In this document: one piece after another, positions 1 through 8,803 of the stretch
Position numbering within the stretch: position 1 is the first letter of the stretch
Layout of the letters: each line of letters starts with the position of its first letter
Origin: Noviherbaspirillum soli
GTDB taxonomy: Bacteria; Pseudomonadota; Gammaproteobacteria; Burkholderiales; Burkholderiaceae_D
Assembly: GCF_015352955.1 (NCBI RefSeq)
Contig: NZ_JACYOX010000023.1
Coordinates: 1 to 64,000 of the forward strand
Reading direction: 5' to 3'
Length of the DNA stretch: 64,000 nt
Made by a program: the position numbers and the translations under genes
Notes under the pieces: model-generated
What the model saw: only the letters and a program-made list of their open reading frames with translations
Databases searched by the model: none
What the model was told of the DNA's origin: nothing

Positions 1-124
1 GCAACATGATTTGCTGTATGGCCCATTCCCGGACTGGCTCCGGATGTCGTTTCTTCATTGCTCACTCGCTATCGCCCTCCAGGTTGTTGGATATCAGTGG
101 ATGCGACAACTAGCCTGACATAGA

Positions 125-660
125 GGGCGAAGCAAAAAAAGTGACCCGGCCGCCGGGACGGACTCCCGGCTTGCCTCCACGGCAGTGCAACCGCATTGCG
201 TCACCCGGCAACGCACGGGCAGCACTGTCGGTGTTGTCGTTGACGTGTTCGTTGAACATGGCTTAACGTCAAAAGCAACTGCTGCTTCGCAGTGACGTCT
301 TACCCCTGGTGACCCAATGCGCATGTCCTCGCATCATGACCAGGCCGGGTGTTCGCCCCGGCGGGCGACCTACTTCTTTTGCTTCGCCAAAAAAAGTAAC
401 CAAAAAAAGGCGACCCCGACTGTGCCGCCCCGCTGCGCGGGGTTCCCGTGCCGTCGATGCCCGGAGCGGGGCGCGGCTAAACTCGCTACGCTGCGCTGCG
501 CTCAGACAGACGCCGCACCTTTTCCCGCTCCGGCCATCGCCGACACGGCGGTACACAGACGGGGACCCTAACGGCAACGGCCACGTCAAAAGCAACTGCA
601 ACTGCAACTGCAACTGCAACCGCAACGGCAACTGCAACCGCAGCTGCACCGGCCACCGCA
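125..660. repeat. Foldback repeat, truncated copy
   Basis: No gene is seen in 1-675. From about 125 the sequence matches the complete element at 56857-57590: positions 127-230 differ from 57128-57230 at only a handful of bases. The start (gcgaagcaaaaaaagt) and the inverted version near 370-385 (cttttgcttcgcc) form the inner arms of the palindrome. The right outer arm (395-660) includes a hairpin at 455-539. The left outer arm present in the other copy is missing: it stops at about 124. Frames open here on both strands are low-complexity and look like by-products of the repeat. Confidence 0.75.
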
Positions 661-668
661 ACGGTAAC
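587..668. repeat. Imperfect GCAACN hexanucleotide array
   Basis: A run of about a dozen imperfect 6-bp units (GCAACT, GCAACC, GCAACG). It lies in the outer arm of the foldback repeat, and its reverse complement (GTTGCN units) occurs at 56907-56950 in the other copy. The minus-strand frame through it would encode alternating Val-Ala and is not treated as a gene. Confidence 0.7.
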
Positions 669-675
669 GACCACC

Positions 676-1797
676 CTACGCGCTCTCCCGCGCCATCAGC
701 GTAAACCCCAGATCGATCTGCCGGGCAGCCGGCTCCTCCCCCTCGATCACGCTGCGCAACATGCGCGCCGCCTCGAACCCGATCCGATAACGCGGCGTTG
801 CGATGGTGGTGACCGATGGATTCATCCAGGCCGATAGCGGCAGATCGTTGAAGCCGCAGATGGCCAGTTCCTCCGGTACCGCGATGCCGCGCCGCTGGCA
901 CTGATAGATCGCGCCATAGGCCAGGTCGTCGTTGCAGCAAAACACTGCGTCGCAGTCGGGCGCCATCGCCAGCATGCGGCCCAGCAGCTCGGCGCCGAGC
1001 GCCACCGTCGATGGATCGGGCACCAGCAGTTCCCGCTTCGGGTCGTACAGGCCTGCCTGCCGCAGCGCGGCGCGATAGCCTTCGGCGCGCTTCAGGGTAC
1101 GGTCGTCGAGCTGGGCGCCGATGAAGCCGATGCGGCGCCTGCCCTTCTTCACCAGGTGGCTGGTCATTGCGTAGCCGGCCTGATGCTGCGAGAAACCCAC
1201 CGCGAGCCGGCTCGGATCATCGGGAATGTCCATCATGGATACCACCGGCACGCCGGAGGCTTCCAGCATCTGGCGCACCTCGGCGCTCTGGGCCACGCCG
1301 GTCAGCAGCACGCCGTCGGGATTGGACTGCAGGTGAATGCGCAGGAACTTGGCTTCCTCCGCATTGGAATAACGGGTATTGCCGATCAACATCTGGAAGC
1401 CGTCGGCATCCAGCGCATCCTGGATGCCGGCCAGGGTGTCGGTAAAGACGGCGTTCGACAGCGACGGCACCAGCACCGAGATCACGTTCGAACGCGACGA
1501 AGCCAGGCTGCGCGCAGCCCGGTTCGGCACATAGCCCAGCGCGGCCACCGCCTCGTTGACCCGCAGCCGCAGCGCTTCCGACACCAGGCCAGGGTTGGAG
1601 ATGGCGCGCGACGCGGTCATCAGCGCCACGCCGGCATGCCGGGCCACGTCGGCCAGCGTCACGCGGCCGCTTGAGCGGCTGCGTGACGCCCGCTTTGCCG
1701 CCGCAAGCGGCCGGCCGGCGCTCTCCGGCGCGGCGTCGACCTCTGCTGGCGGCGCGCCGGAAACCAGCGCCGCCGGCTTACTTGCGGACCTTGGCAA
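676..1797 (-). CDS. gntR: LacI-family regulator, probable gluconate repressor
   Basis: A 373-residue LacI/GalR regulator. An N-terminal helix-turn-helix lies at about residues 45-70 (VTLADVARHAGV followed by TASRAISNP), followed by a hinge and a periplasmic-binding-protein-like effector domain. It is the last gene of the gntK-dctQ-dctM-dctP operon, so it most likely controls that operon in response to gluconate or a related sugar acid; this is inferred from context. The longest frame starts with TTG inside the 3' end of dctP (20-nt overlap), giving a 44-residue disordered leader; a GTG at residue 46 would be too close to the helix-turn-helix. The true start is uncertain. Candidate operators are at 5224-5237 and 5567-5580. 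Confidence 0.85.
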   Translation of the reverse strand: MPRSASKPAALVSGAPPAEVDAAPESAGRPLAAAKRASRSRSSGRVTLADVARHAGVALMTASRAISNPGLVSEALRLRVNEAVAALGYVPNRAARSLASSRSNVISVLVPSLSNAVFTDTLAGIQDALDADGFQMLIGNTRYSNAEEAKFLRIHLQSNPDGVLLTGVAQSAEVRQMLEASGVPVVSMMDIPDDPSRLAVGFSQHQAGYAMTSHLVKKGRRRIGFIGAQLDDRTLKRAEGYRAALRQAGLYDPKRELLVPDPSTVALGAELLGRMLAMAPDCDAVFCCNDDLAYGAIYQCQRRGIAVPEELAICGFNDLPLSAWMNPSVTTIATPRYRIGFEAARMLRSVIEGEEPAARQIDLGFTLMARESA

Positions 1798-2785
1798 TTT
1801 CAGCCTGCAGTTCCTTGATCACGTCGGCGCCGCCTTCGGCTGCGAACTTGTCGAACGCCGGCTTGGCCTTCTCGCGCATGCGCGCCAGTTCGGTGTCGCT
1901 GACCACGCTGACCTGCATGCCCTTTTCCTTCAGGAAGTCGATGGCCTTGACCGAGGCTTCGCGGCTGTCCTTGCGCTCGAAGTCGCGCGATGCCGCCGCC
2001 GCTTCATTGATCGCCTTGTGCTCGTCGGCCGACAGGCCATCCCACCACTTCTTGCTGGCCAGGACAATCCATGGGCTGTAGACGTGCTTGGTGATGGACA
2101 GGTACTTCTGCACTTCGTAGAACTTGCTCGACTGGATGGTGTTGACCGGGTTCTCCTGGCCGTCGACGGTCTTGGTCTCCAGCGCGGTGAACAGCTCCGA
2201 GAACGGCAGCGGCACGGCGTTGGCGCCGAAGCTGTTGAACATGTCGATGTAGACCGGGTTCTGCATCACGCGCAGCTTGATGCCCTGCATGTCTTCCATC
2301 TTCGCGACCGGGCGCTTGGTGTTGGTCAGGTTGCGGAAACCGTTTTCCCAATACACCAGGCCGACCAGTCCTTTTTCCTGCAGCTTGGCTGCCAGCTTCT
2401 GGCCGAACGGGCCGTCCAGCACCGCGTCGGCTTCTTTCTCGTTGTTGAACAGGAACGGCAGGTCATAGACGCCGAAGTCCTTGACGATGCCGACCAGGGT
2501 GGCGGTCGAGCCGACCATCATTTCCTGCGCGCCGCCGATCAGCGCGTTCTGCATCTGGGTGTCGCTGCCGAGGCTGGCATTGCCAAAAGGGCGCGCCTTG
2601 AGCTTGTTGCCGGTGCGCTTGGCCAGGTCGTCGGCGAAGAACTTCACCGCGCGGCCCTGGTTGCTGTCTTCCGCCAGGCCATAGCCGAAACGGATGATGC
2701 GCGGCTTGTAGTCGGCCGCCTGGGCGGCGCTGGCGGCGCCTGTCATGGCCAGTGCCAGGACGATGGATTTAACGAGAAACTTCAT
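1778..2785 (-). CDS. dctP: TRAP transporter substrate-binding protein DctP
   Basis: A 335-residue periplasmic solute receptor of the TRAP (tripartite ATP-independent periplasmic) family. Residues 1-23 form a signal peptide ending in AQA. The family signature is seen around GIKLRVMQNPVYIDMF and FSELFTALETKTVDGQENP, which holds the carboxylate-binding region. It delivers an organic acid to the DctQM membrane complex encoded just upstream. Because the operon starts with gluconokinase and ends with a LacI regulator, the ligand is probably gluconate or a similar aldonate (inference). The 54-nt gap to dctM is the only sizeable gap in the operon. Confidence 0.92.
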   Translation of the reverse strand: MKFLVKSIVLALAMTGAASAAQAADYKPRIIRFGYGLAEDSNQGRAVKFFADDLAKRTGNKLKARPFGNASLGSDTQMQNALIGGAQEMMVGSTATLVGIVKDFGVYDLPFLFNNEKEADAVLDGPFGQKLAAKLQEKGLVGLVYWENGFRNLTNTKRPVAKMEDMQGIKLRVMQNPVYIDMFNSFGANAVPLPFSELFTALETKTVDGQENPVNTIQSSKFYEVQKYLSITKHVYSPWIVLASKKWWDGLSADEHKAINEAAAASRDFERKDSREASVKAIDFLKEKGMQVSVVSDTELARMREKAKPAFDKFAAEGGADVIKELQAEIAKVRK

Positions 2786-2839
2786 GACTCCTCCGGTTTT
2801 TTAAGTTGATCAAGCAGTACTTGCGGATACGAAGAACAA

Positions 2840-4117
2840 TTAGCGGAACCACACCATGGGAGCGGTGATGATGCCGGGGAAGGCGATGAACAGCGCCAGC
2901 AGCGCGGTATAGGCCATCAGGAATGGCCATACCCCGCGGGTTGCGCTCTCCATCGAAATCTTTGCCACGCCGCACACCACGTTGAGCACGGTGCAGATCG
3001 GCGGCGTGATCAGGCCGATGGTGCCGACCAGGATGAACATGACGCCGAAGTAGATCGGGTCGATGCCGGCCTTGACCGCCACCGGCAGCAGCACCGGGCC
3101 CATCACCAGGATGGTGGGCGTGAGGTCCATCACGATGCCCACTGCCAGCAGCAGCAGCATGATGGCGATCATCAGCACATAGGGATTGCCCATCAGCGGC
3201 TGCAGCATCTCGATGGCCAGCGCCGGCAGGTCGGCCAGCGTCACCATGTAGGATGACACCACGGCGGCGGCGCAAAGGAACATCACGATGGCAGTGGTGT
3301 TGGCCGCTTCCACCAGCAGGCGCACCACGTCCCTGGCCTTGACTTCGCGGTAGACGAAGACGGAAACCACCAGCGAATACACTGCCGCCACCACCGCCGC
3401 CTCGGTCGGCGTGAACAGGCCGCCGCGCAGGCCGCCCAGGATCAGCACCGGCAGCATCAGCGCCCAGACGCCATCGATCAGCGCATGGCGACGCTCGGCC
3501 CAGCTGGCCTTGGGCTGCGCCTTCACATTCATCTTCGGCACCAGCCTGACCCAGACCGCGATCAGCACGATGCCCATCAGCAGGCCCGGCACCACGCCAG
3601 CCAGGAACAGGCTGCTGATCGAGGTATTGGTGGTCACGCCGTAGATGATGAAGGGCATCGACGGCGGAATGATGGGCGCGATGATGCCGCCGGACGAGAT
3701 CAGGCCGGCGCTCTGCGGCACCGGATAGCCGTGGTCGCGCATCATCGGGATCAGCAGGGTGGCCAGCGCAGCGGTGTCGGCGATCGCCGAGCCCGACAGG
3801 CTGGCCAGCAGCACCGAGGCGGCGATGGCGACATAGCCCAGGCCGCCGCGCAGGTGGCCCACCATGCTGACGGCCAGGTTGATGATGCGCTTGGAGATGC
3901 CGCCGGCATTCATCAGTTCGCCGGCCAGGATGAAGAACGGCACCGCCATCAGCGGGAAGTTGTCGGCGCCGGCCAGCAGGTTCTGCGCGACGATCTGCGC
4001 ATCGAAGAAATCGAGATGGAACATCAGCGCCACGCCGGTCAGCACCAGCGCGAAGGCGATCGGCATGCCCAGGATCATGAAGAAGATCAGGGCGCCGAGG
4101 AAGATCGCGAGCGTCAT
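2840..4117 (-). CDS. dctM: TRAP transporter large permease DctM
   Basis: A 425-residue, very hydrophobic protein with about a dozen membrane segments, beginning MTLAIFLGALIFFMILGMPIAF. This is the transport channel of the TRAP system, which uses an ion gradient rather than ATP. Conserved family stretches include SGSAIADTAALATLLIPMM and GGIIAPIIPPSMPFIIYG. Its start codon overlaps the stop of dctQ by 4 nt (ATGA), indicating translational coupling. Confidence 0.93.
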   Translation of the reverse strand: MTLAIFLGALIFFMILGMPIAFALVLTGVALMFHLDFFDAQIVAQNLLAGADNFPLMAVPFFILAGELMNAGGISKRIINLAVSMVGHLRGGLGYVAIAASVLLASLSGSAIADTAALATLLIPMMRDHGYPVPQSAGLISSGGIIAPIIPPSMPFIIYGVTTNTSISSLFLAGVVPGLLMGIVLIAVWVRLVPKMNVKAQPKASWAERRHALIDGVWALMLPVLILGGLRGGLFTPTEAAVVAAVYSLVVSVFVYREVKARDVVRLLVEAANTTAIVMFLCAAAVVSSYMVTLADLPALAIEMLQPLMGNPYVLMIAIMLLLLAVGIVMDLTPTILVMGPVLLPVAVKAGIDPIYFGVMFILVGTIGLITPPICTVLNVVCGVAKISMESATRGVWPFLMAYTALLALFIAFPGIITAPMVWFR

Positions 4118-4638
4118 TCGATCACCCCCACGCCTGCCTGATCAGCGGGAATGTCGCCGGGCACCACTGCCTTGTCGCTGCCGGTAAGGATGCGCACAAG
4201 GTTGACCGCCACGATCAGCGTCATCGATGCCGCGCACAGCAGGCCGGCCGAGGCCATGAAGGCATTCGGAAAGCGCAGCACGGTGGAATAGGTGTCCAGG
4301 CCGATCACGGTCTGGTTCCAGCTGCCGTACAGGAACAGCCACAGCGCGTACAGCATGAACAGGTGGCTCACCACCGCGCAGGCGCGCCGCGCCTTGGGCG
4401 ACAGCCGCTGCTGCAGCATTTCCACGCCGATGTGGGCATGGTGGCGCAATGCCAGGATCGCGCCCAGGAAGATCAGCCAGACGAACATCAGGCGCGCGAC
4501 TTCTTCCGCCCATGCCAGGCCCGAGCCGAACGCATAGCGCAGGACCACGTTGCCGAATACGAGTACCACCATGATGGCAAGCGCAAGCGCCATCAGCCAT
4601 TCCACGAGGCGTTCAAGCCGTGGCGCCAGGGTTTTCAT
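4114..4638 (-). CDS. dctQ: TRAP transporter small permease DctQ
   Basis: A 174-residue membrane protein with four predicted membrane segments, starting MKTLAPRLERLVEWLMAL. The family signature is LAWAEEVARLMFVWLIFLGA at about residues 40-60. It forms the membrane complex with DctM. The start was placed at 4638 because its ATG overlaps the gntK stop (ATGA), a GGAG-like site lies just upstream, and a longer in-frame extension would be antisense-like and unrelated to the family. It also overlaps dctM by 4 nt. Confidence 0.9.
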   Translation of the reverse strand: MKTLAPRLERLVEWLMALALAIMVVLVFGNVVLRYAFGSGLAWAEEVARLMFVWLIFLGAILALRHHAHIGVEMLQQRLSPKARRACAVVSHLFMLYALWLFLYGSWNQTVIGLDTYSTVLRFPNAFMASAGLLCAASMTLIVAVNLVRILTGSDKAVVPGDIPADQAGVGVIE

Positions 4639-5207
4639 TTCGTCTCCTTTTGATTTTCTGGATTTGCCTGCGCAGAGGCGCCGCATTGCCGCGCGATCTG
4701 TGAAATCAGTTCTTCCGGCGCCAGGCGGATGTCGACCTGGAAACCGCGCTCGTCGGCCTGCAGCGGCTCGAGGTCGCGCAACTGGCTGTCGAGCAGGGCC
4801 GGCGGCATGAAGTGGCCGGGCCGCGCCTGCATGCGCGCGGATATCAGCGCGCGTTCGCCATGCAGGTGGATGAAGGTCAGGTCGGGGTCGCCGCTGCGCA
4901 GCAGGTCGCGGTAATGGCGCTTCAGGGAGGAGCAGGACAGCACCAGGCCGACGCCCTGGCTGCGTGCTTCGGCGATCTTGTCGCGCAGCACCGCGAGCCA
5001 GCCGGCGCGGTCGCTGTCGTCGAGCGGCGTGCCGGCGCTCATCTTGGCTACATTGTCGGCCGGGTGGAAGGCGTCGCCCTCGACGTAGGCAGTGCCTAGG
5101 CGCTGCGCCAGCCGCTGCCCGATCTCGCTCTTGCCGCAACCGCTGACGCCCATGACGACGTAGCGGCCGCTGGCGCCGGTGGGCGCCGTTGTCTCTTGAT
5201 TTTTCAA
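4635..5207 (-). CDS. gntK: Gluconokinase
   Basis: A 190-residue thermoresistant-type gluconokinase that phosphorylates D-gluconate to 6-phosphogluconate, feeding the Entner-Doudoroff or pentose phosphate pathway. The Walker A loop GVSGCGKS is at residues 20-27, and EGDAFHPADNVAKMSAGTPL is the typical substrate-side segment. It is the first gene of the operon, ahead of a complete TRAP transporter, so uptake and phosphorylation are co-expressed. A promoter and operator-like palindrome lie immediately upstream. Confidence 0.93.
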   Translation of the reverse strand: MKNQETTAPTGASGRYVVMGVSGCGKSEIGQRLAQRLGTAYVEGDAFHPADNVAKMSAGTPLDDSDRAGWLAVLRDKIAEARSQGVGLVLSCSSLKRHYRDLLRSGDPDLTFIHLHGERALISARMQARPGHFMPPALLDSQLRDLEPLQADERGFQVDIRLAPEELISQIARQCGASAQANPENQKETK

Positions 5208-5223
5208 TTCTTGCTCGCTGCGA

Positions 5224-5237
5224 TGATAACGCTAACA
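5224..5237 (-). promoter_or_regulatory. Proximal gluconate operator candidate
   Basis: TGATAACGCTAACA is an imperfect 14-bp palindrome (10 of 14 symmetric positions) centred on CG, the typical form of LacI-family operators. It lies 17 bp upstream of the gntK start and just downstream of the predicted -10 element, where a bound repressor would block transcription. A related site with the same 10-bp core in reverse orientation occurs at 5567-5580. Confidence 0.55.
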
Positions 5238-5244
5238 AGGCGGA

Positions 5245-5272
5245 ATAATAATACTTCCGGTCGATTAGTAAA
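5245..5272 (-). promoter_or_regulatory. Predicted gntK promoter
   Basis: On the minus strand TTTACT (5267-5272) and TATTAT (5245-5250) are separated by 16 bp. The operator-like palindrome follows directly, overlapping the expected transcription start. Confidence 0.45.
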
Positions 5273-5566
5273 GGACTTTATTTGGTGCGGCGCACCAAAC
5301 AGATGCAGCAAGGCATCGTAGGCATGCTTGCAGACAGCGATGGGTCATTTGCAGCGACACGTTTTCTTCATGAGGGCTGTGTAAAAATCGCCTCTACCGA
5401 CAATGTCGAATTGAAAATCCGAGCGCTTGCGTGTTCCCCCCCCTGCTGCCTGCGTGACTTTTTGCATGCGACTGCCAGGCTGGGCACAGGTGGTTTATCG
5501 GGCATGACCACCTCGGTAGTTTTTGGCAGGCATCCAAAAGCATGACTACCGGACGCTGATACGTTT

Positions 5567-5580
5567 TGAGAGCGTTATCA
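5567..5580. promoter_or_regulatory. Distal gluconate operator candidate
   Basis: TGAGAGCGTTATCA is an imperfect palindrome centred on CG. It shares AGCGTTATCA with the reverse complement of the site at 5224-5237, with centres 343 bp apart. The 5240-5639 stretch between gntK and the TonB receptor holds no convincing gene (its short frames lack any recognisable domain), so the distal site could serve repression by looping. Confidence 0.45.
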
Positions 5581-5639
5581 AACCAATGGGAAAGAGGAGC
5601 GCCTCAACATGCTACCGGTCCCGTCGGGCCGCTCGTGCA

Positions 5640-7709
5640 TCAGAATTTCATCGCCAGCCCGACCCGCAGGGTGCGGGGCTCGGCGGGATGGGTATGGATA
5701 TCGGCGACCGCCGCCGGCTCGGCGGCCAGGCGCGAGGTGTAGTAATAGTCGATGTCGCTGACGCGGCGGTCCAGCAGGTTCAGGATCTGCAGGCTGACCT
5801 TGACATCCGGCGTGAGCGCATAGGCCAGCCTGGCGTTGACCAGCGTGGACGATGGCGAGCGTACCGTGTTGTCTTCCACCAGCGGCCGGCCGCCGAAGTA
5901 ACGCAGCCGCACGCCGCCCGACCAGCGTCCCTGTTCGCCGGTAACGCCAAACGCGGCGGTGCGCCTGACCGCGCCGGGAATGGCCGAGCCGGCCGGGTCG
6001 GCGTCGCTGAAATGCGCGCGCGACCATGCCAGGTCGAGGTCGACGACCCAGCCCGGCGCCGGCACATAGTAATTGGCCAGTTCGATGCCGCTGCGCCGGC
6101 TCGGCCGGCTGGCTTCGGTGGTGCCGGCGTCGCCGACGAAGACCAGTTCCGAATCCAGCGCCAGGCGCCAGACCGACAGCGTGGTCTGCAGGCCGGGCAG
6201 CAGCCCGCTGTAGCGCAGGCCGGTTTCATAGCCGGTGGCGCGCACCAGGGGCGTGGCGCGGATTACCGGCTCGCCATCGGCGTTGCGGTCGGTGCCGGTG
6301 CGCGGGTCCACCGTGCCGGTGACGCCGCGCGCATCGTTGCTGTGGAAGCCACGGCCCCAGTTCAGGTACAGCTCGCTGTTGGCGGCGGGGCTGAAGATGG
6401 CGGCAAGCTTCGGGCTGACGATGGTGGCGTCGGCCCTGCCGGAGTTAGCCGGCAGATTGCTCGTCACATCGAAGCCGTAATGGTCTGCACGCACGCCGGC
6501 GACGGTGCGGAACCACGGCAGCCAGCGCGTGGTGTTGGAAGCGAAGATGCCGGCCGAGCGCTGCGTTACCTCGTCGCGCCGGATGGTCGACAGCCGCCGC
6601 TGCGCCGCGGTCGCATACAGCGCAACCGGCGAGAGCCGGTCGGCGCGCAGTTGCATGCCCAGCGTGGTTTCCGTGTCCAGCCCGGCCGTCGCATGCTGCC
6701 AGCTGCGCTGCGCATTCAGGCCGCCCACGGTGCGGCGCTCGGACTGGTTGAACTGGTCGCCATTGATCGGGTCGTCCAGCGCATAGGTGAAGTTGCTGTA
6801 CAGGTCCAGACTTGAGCGGATCAGGTAGGCATTGATGCGGGCGCTGCCGTCGGCATAGCGGCCCAGCCAGTCGGCCGAGAGGCTGTAGCGGGCGGTGCTG
6901 CCGCCGTCGGTGGGGTCGATCGCGCCATAGCGGCCGACCAGGCCGGCAGCCAGCGCGCGCTGCGGCACCTGGTCGGTGGCATTCCAGGAGGACTGCATCG
7001 CCATTGCGGTGACGCGGGTTTCGTCCGCGCCGTTTTTCAGGCTATACGACAGGACGCCGTTGAAGCGCTTGTACTGCTCGGGCTTGTCCCACGGACCGTT
7101 CTGGCCGGCGCCTTCGATCGCATACAGCAGCGTGCCCGGCCCCATCGCCGATGAATTGGCCAGCAGCGCGCGCCGGTACCGATGCTGTCCGGCCTCCAGG
7201 CTCAGCAGGCCGCGGTCGAGTGATCTCAAGTAGTCGAACGAGGCGGCGCCGGCGGCGGAGAAGTCGCCCTCCTCTGCATAGTACGGCCCCTTCTTGTACT
7301 GGATGGTGCCGACCAGTTCAGGGATGATGAAGTTCAGGTCCGAATAGCCCTGGCCATGGGCATGGCTGGGCATGTTGACCGGCATGCCCATCACCGTGGT
7401 GCGGAAGTCGGTGCCATGGTCAAGGTTGAAGCCGCGCGCGAAATACTGGTTGGCCTTGCCGTCGCCGGAATGCTGGGTGACGATCACGCCCGGCACGGCT
7501 TCCAGCAGGGCGCCGGTGCGCTGCAGCGGCCGGTTCTCCAGCTGCTTCCCGGTCACGGTGCCCTCGGTGGCCGAATCGGCCGCGCCGATCGGGTTGACGA
7601 GGCTCGATTCCACCACCACCGGCGCCAGCGTTTTTTCGCTGGGCTCGGCTGCTGTGGCCAGCGTGACGGACGAAAGAAGCAATACGGGCGCTGCGTAAAG
7701 CATGTTCAT
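5640..7709 (-). CDS. TonB-dependent outer-membrane receptor
   Basis: A 689-residue receptor for active uptake across the outer membrane. It has a signal peptide (MNMLYAAPVLLLSSVTLATAAE), a plug domain with PLQRTGALLEAVPGVIVTQHSG and FARGFNLDHGTDFRTTVMGMPVN, a 22-strand-type barrel, and a C-terminal Phe (LAMKF) as needed for barrel assembly. The start at 7709 was preferred over 7796 because the signal peptide begins there. Its ligand is unknown. It follows DUF2145 by 101 bp on the same strand and may be the last gene of the 9753-5640 module. Confidence 0.88.
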   Translation of the reverse strand: MNMLYAAPVLLLSSVTLATAAEPSEKTLAPVVVESSLVNPIGAADSATEGTVTGKQLENRPLQRTGALLEAVPGVIVTQHSGDGKANQYFARGFNLDHGTDFRTTVMGMPVNMPSHAHGQGYSDLNFIIPELVGTIQYKKGPYYAEEGDFSAAGAASFDYLRSLDRGLLSLEAGQHRYRRALLANSSAMGPGTLLYAIEGAGQNGPWDKPEQYKRFNGVLSYSLKNGADETRVTAMAMQSSWNATDQVPQRALAAGLVGRYGAIDPTDGGSTARYSLSADWLGRYADGSARINAYLIRSSLDLYSNFTYALDDPINGDQFNQSERRTVGGLNAQRSWQHATAGLDTETTLGMQLRADRLSPVALYATAAQRRLSTIRRDEVTQRSAGIFASNTTRWLPWFRTVAGVRADHYGFDVTSNLPANSGRADATIVSPKLAAIFSPAANSELYLNWGRGFHSNDARGVTGTVDPRTGTDRNADGEPVIRATPLVRATGYETGLRYSGLLPGLQTTLSVWRLALDSELVFVGDAGTTEASRPSRRSGIELANYYVPAPGWVVDLDLAWSRAHFSDADPAGSAIPGAVRRTAAFGVTGEQGRWSGGVRLRYFGGRPLVEDNTVRSPSSTLVNARLAYALTPDVKVSLQILNLLDRRVSDIDYYYTSRLAAEPAAVADIHTHPAEPRTLRVGLAMKF

Positions 7710-7810
7710 GGATTGGCCGGGTCCGGGTTGAGGTGAGAGACGGCAAAGCGCAGCCATTCTATGCGGGAATCCCACCTCGATGTGTCGCATCGGCAAGTAC
7801 TGTTGATGCT

Positions 7811-8794
7811 TTACCGTCCCGGGCCCGGCAGCGCCACCACCTGCGCCCTGCCACCCAGCCCGCTGCGTTCGAACCAGCGGAACACCGAGTCGGCGGTCAC
7901 GGTCTCGATGCGGTCGGCATAGCGCTTCCCGTTGGGATGGTCGTCGAAGGCGATATTGGCAGAGGAGATGCGCCCGCCCAGCCGCGTCAGCGCATCCAGC
8001 CTGAGCGTGGCCGGCTCATAGTCCTGCGCCATCAGCCAGGCCTGCGCCTTCATGCGGCTGGCGCCGGACGGCAGCATGGCCGCGGCCATGGTCTCGATCA
8101 CATACTGGTTGGACTGCTGGTAGCGGGTGGCCCAGGCATAGGCAACCATGCTGTAGGGCCGGTGATGCATCTGCAGCGCAAGCTGCCTGTCGCGCATGAA
8201 CGGCAGCAGCTTCTGCTGCCATGCCTGGCTGGGTGCGGCAAACGCGGCTTCGTAGCGGAAGGGGTCGGAGAGGAAGAACTGGCCCAGGCCCTGCCGATAG
8301 ATGGCGGCATGGTCGCTGCCGCATTCATTGAGCTTGTGCAGCACGCGCCAGACATGGCCGCCGTTGCCGTCCGGCTCGCGATAGGCAAAGCCCAGGTGGG
8401 AATAATGCACGCCATACTTGCGCAGGTCCTGGCCGACGCGGGCCAGCAGCACCAGGTCCTGGCCGCTGGCATCGAGCGCATCGCGGGTACGCTCGGCCAG
8501 CTCCATGCCGCGCATGACTGCCTGCACGGTCGGCGGCTTTTCCTCGCAGTTGCGGCCGGCATGGGCAGTGGCGCTGAAGACGCAGCAGACAAGCAGCATC
8601 AGGCGGGCCAGGAGCCTGCGCGGCAGAAGGCGGCGTAGCGAAACGTGCGAAAAACGAGGACAGTTTGGTAGCACCGACAAGCCCAGGGTGGTCCCCTGGG
8701 CGCCGGCGGTGATACTGAACTGGACCGTTTTCTCGCGCATTGCAGCCGCCGACTCTTCTGCCGCGCAGGCTCCCAGGGATAGTCTCGCTTTCAT
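7811..8794 (-). CDS. DUF2145 family exported protein
   Basis: A 327-residue protein matching the DUF2145 pattern: CEEKPPTVQAVMRGMELAERTRDALDASG, then GQDLRKYGVHYSHLGFAYRE, HKLNECGSDHAAIYRQGLGQFF and a C-terminal RIETVTADSVFRWF. The function of this family is not known to me. The start at 8794 is supported by AGGAGG five bases upstream. The hydrophobic stretch at about residues 60-78 (ARLMLLVCCVFSATAHA) looks like a signal sequence, so an internal start giving a normal-length signal peptide is also possible. It is 9 bp downstream of the STM0539-like gene. Confidence 0.75.
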   Translation of the reverse strand: MKARLSLGACAAEESAAAMREKTVQFSITAGAQGTTLGLSVLPNCPRFSHVSLRRLLPRRLLARLMLLVCCVFSATAHAGRNCEEKPPTVQAVMRGMELAERTRDALDASGQDLVLLARVGQDLRKYGVHYSHLGFAYREPDGNGGHVWRVLHKLNECGSDHAAIYRQGLGQFFLSDPFRYEAAFAAPSQAWQQKLLPFMRDRQLALQMHHRPYSMVAYAWATRYQQSNQYVIETMAAAMLPSGASRMKAQAWLMAQDYEPATLRLDALTRLGGRISSANIAFDDHPNGKRYADRIETVTADSVFRWFERSGLGGRAQVVALPGPGR

Positions 8795-8803
8795 TGCGGC
8801 CTC

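Noticed and set aside
587-668. Possible CRISPR-like direct repeats
   Set aside because: Units are 6 bp with no spacers; this is a simple tandem repeat.
486-674. Minus-strand frame encoding Val-Ala repeats
   Set aside because: It is a direct product of the GCAACN hexanucleotide array and has no start signal or domain.
5282-5545. 87-codon frame in the gntK upstream region
   Set aside because: No recognisable domain or start signal; the region is better explained as regulatory.
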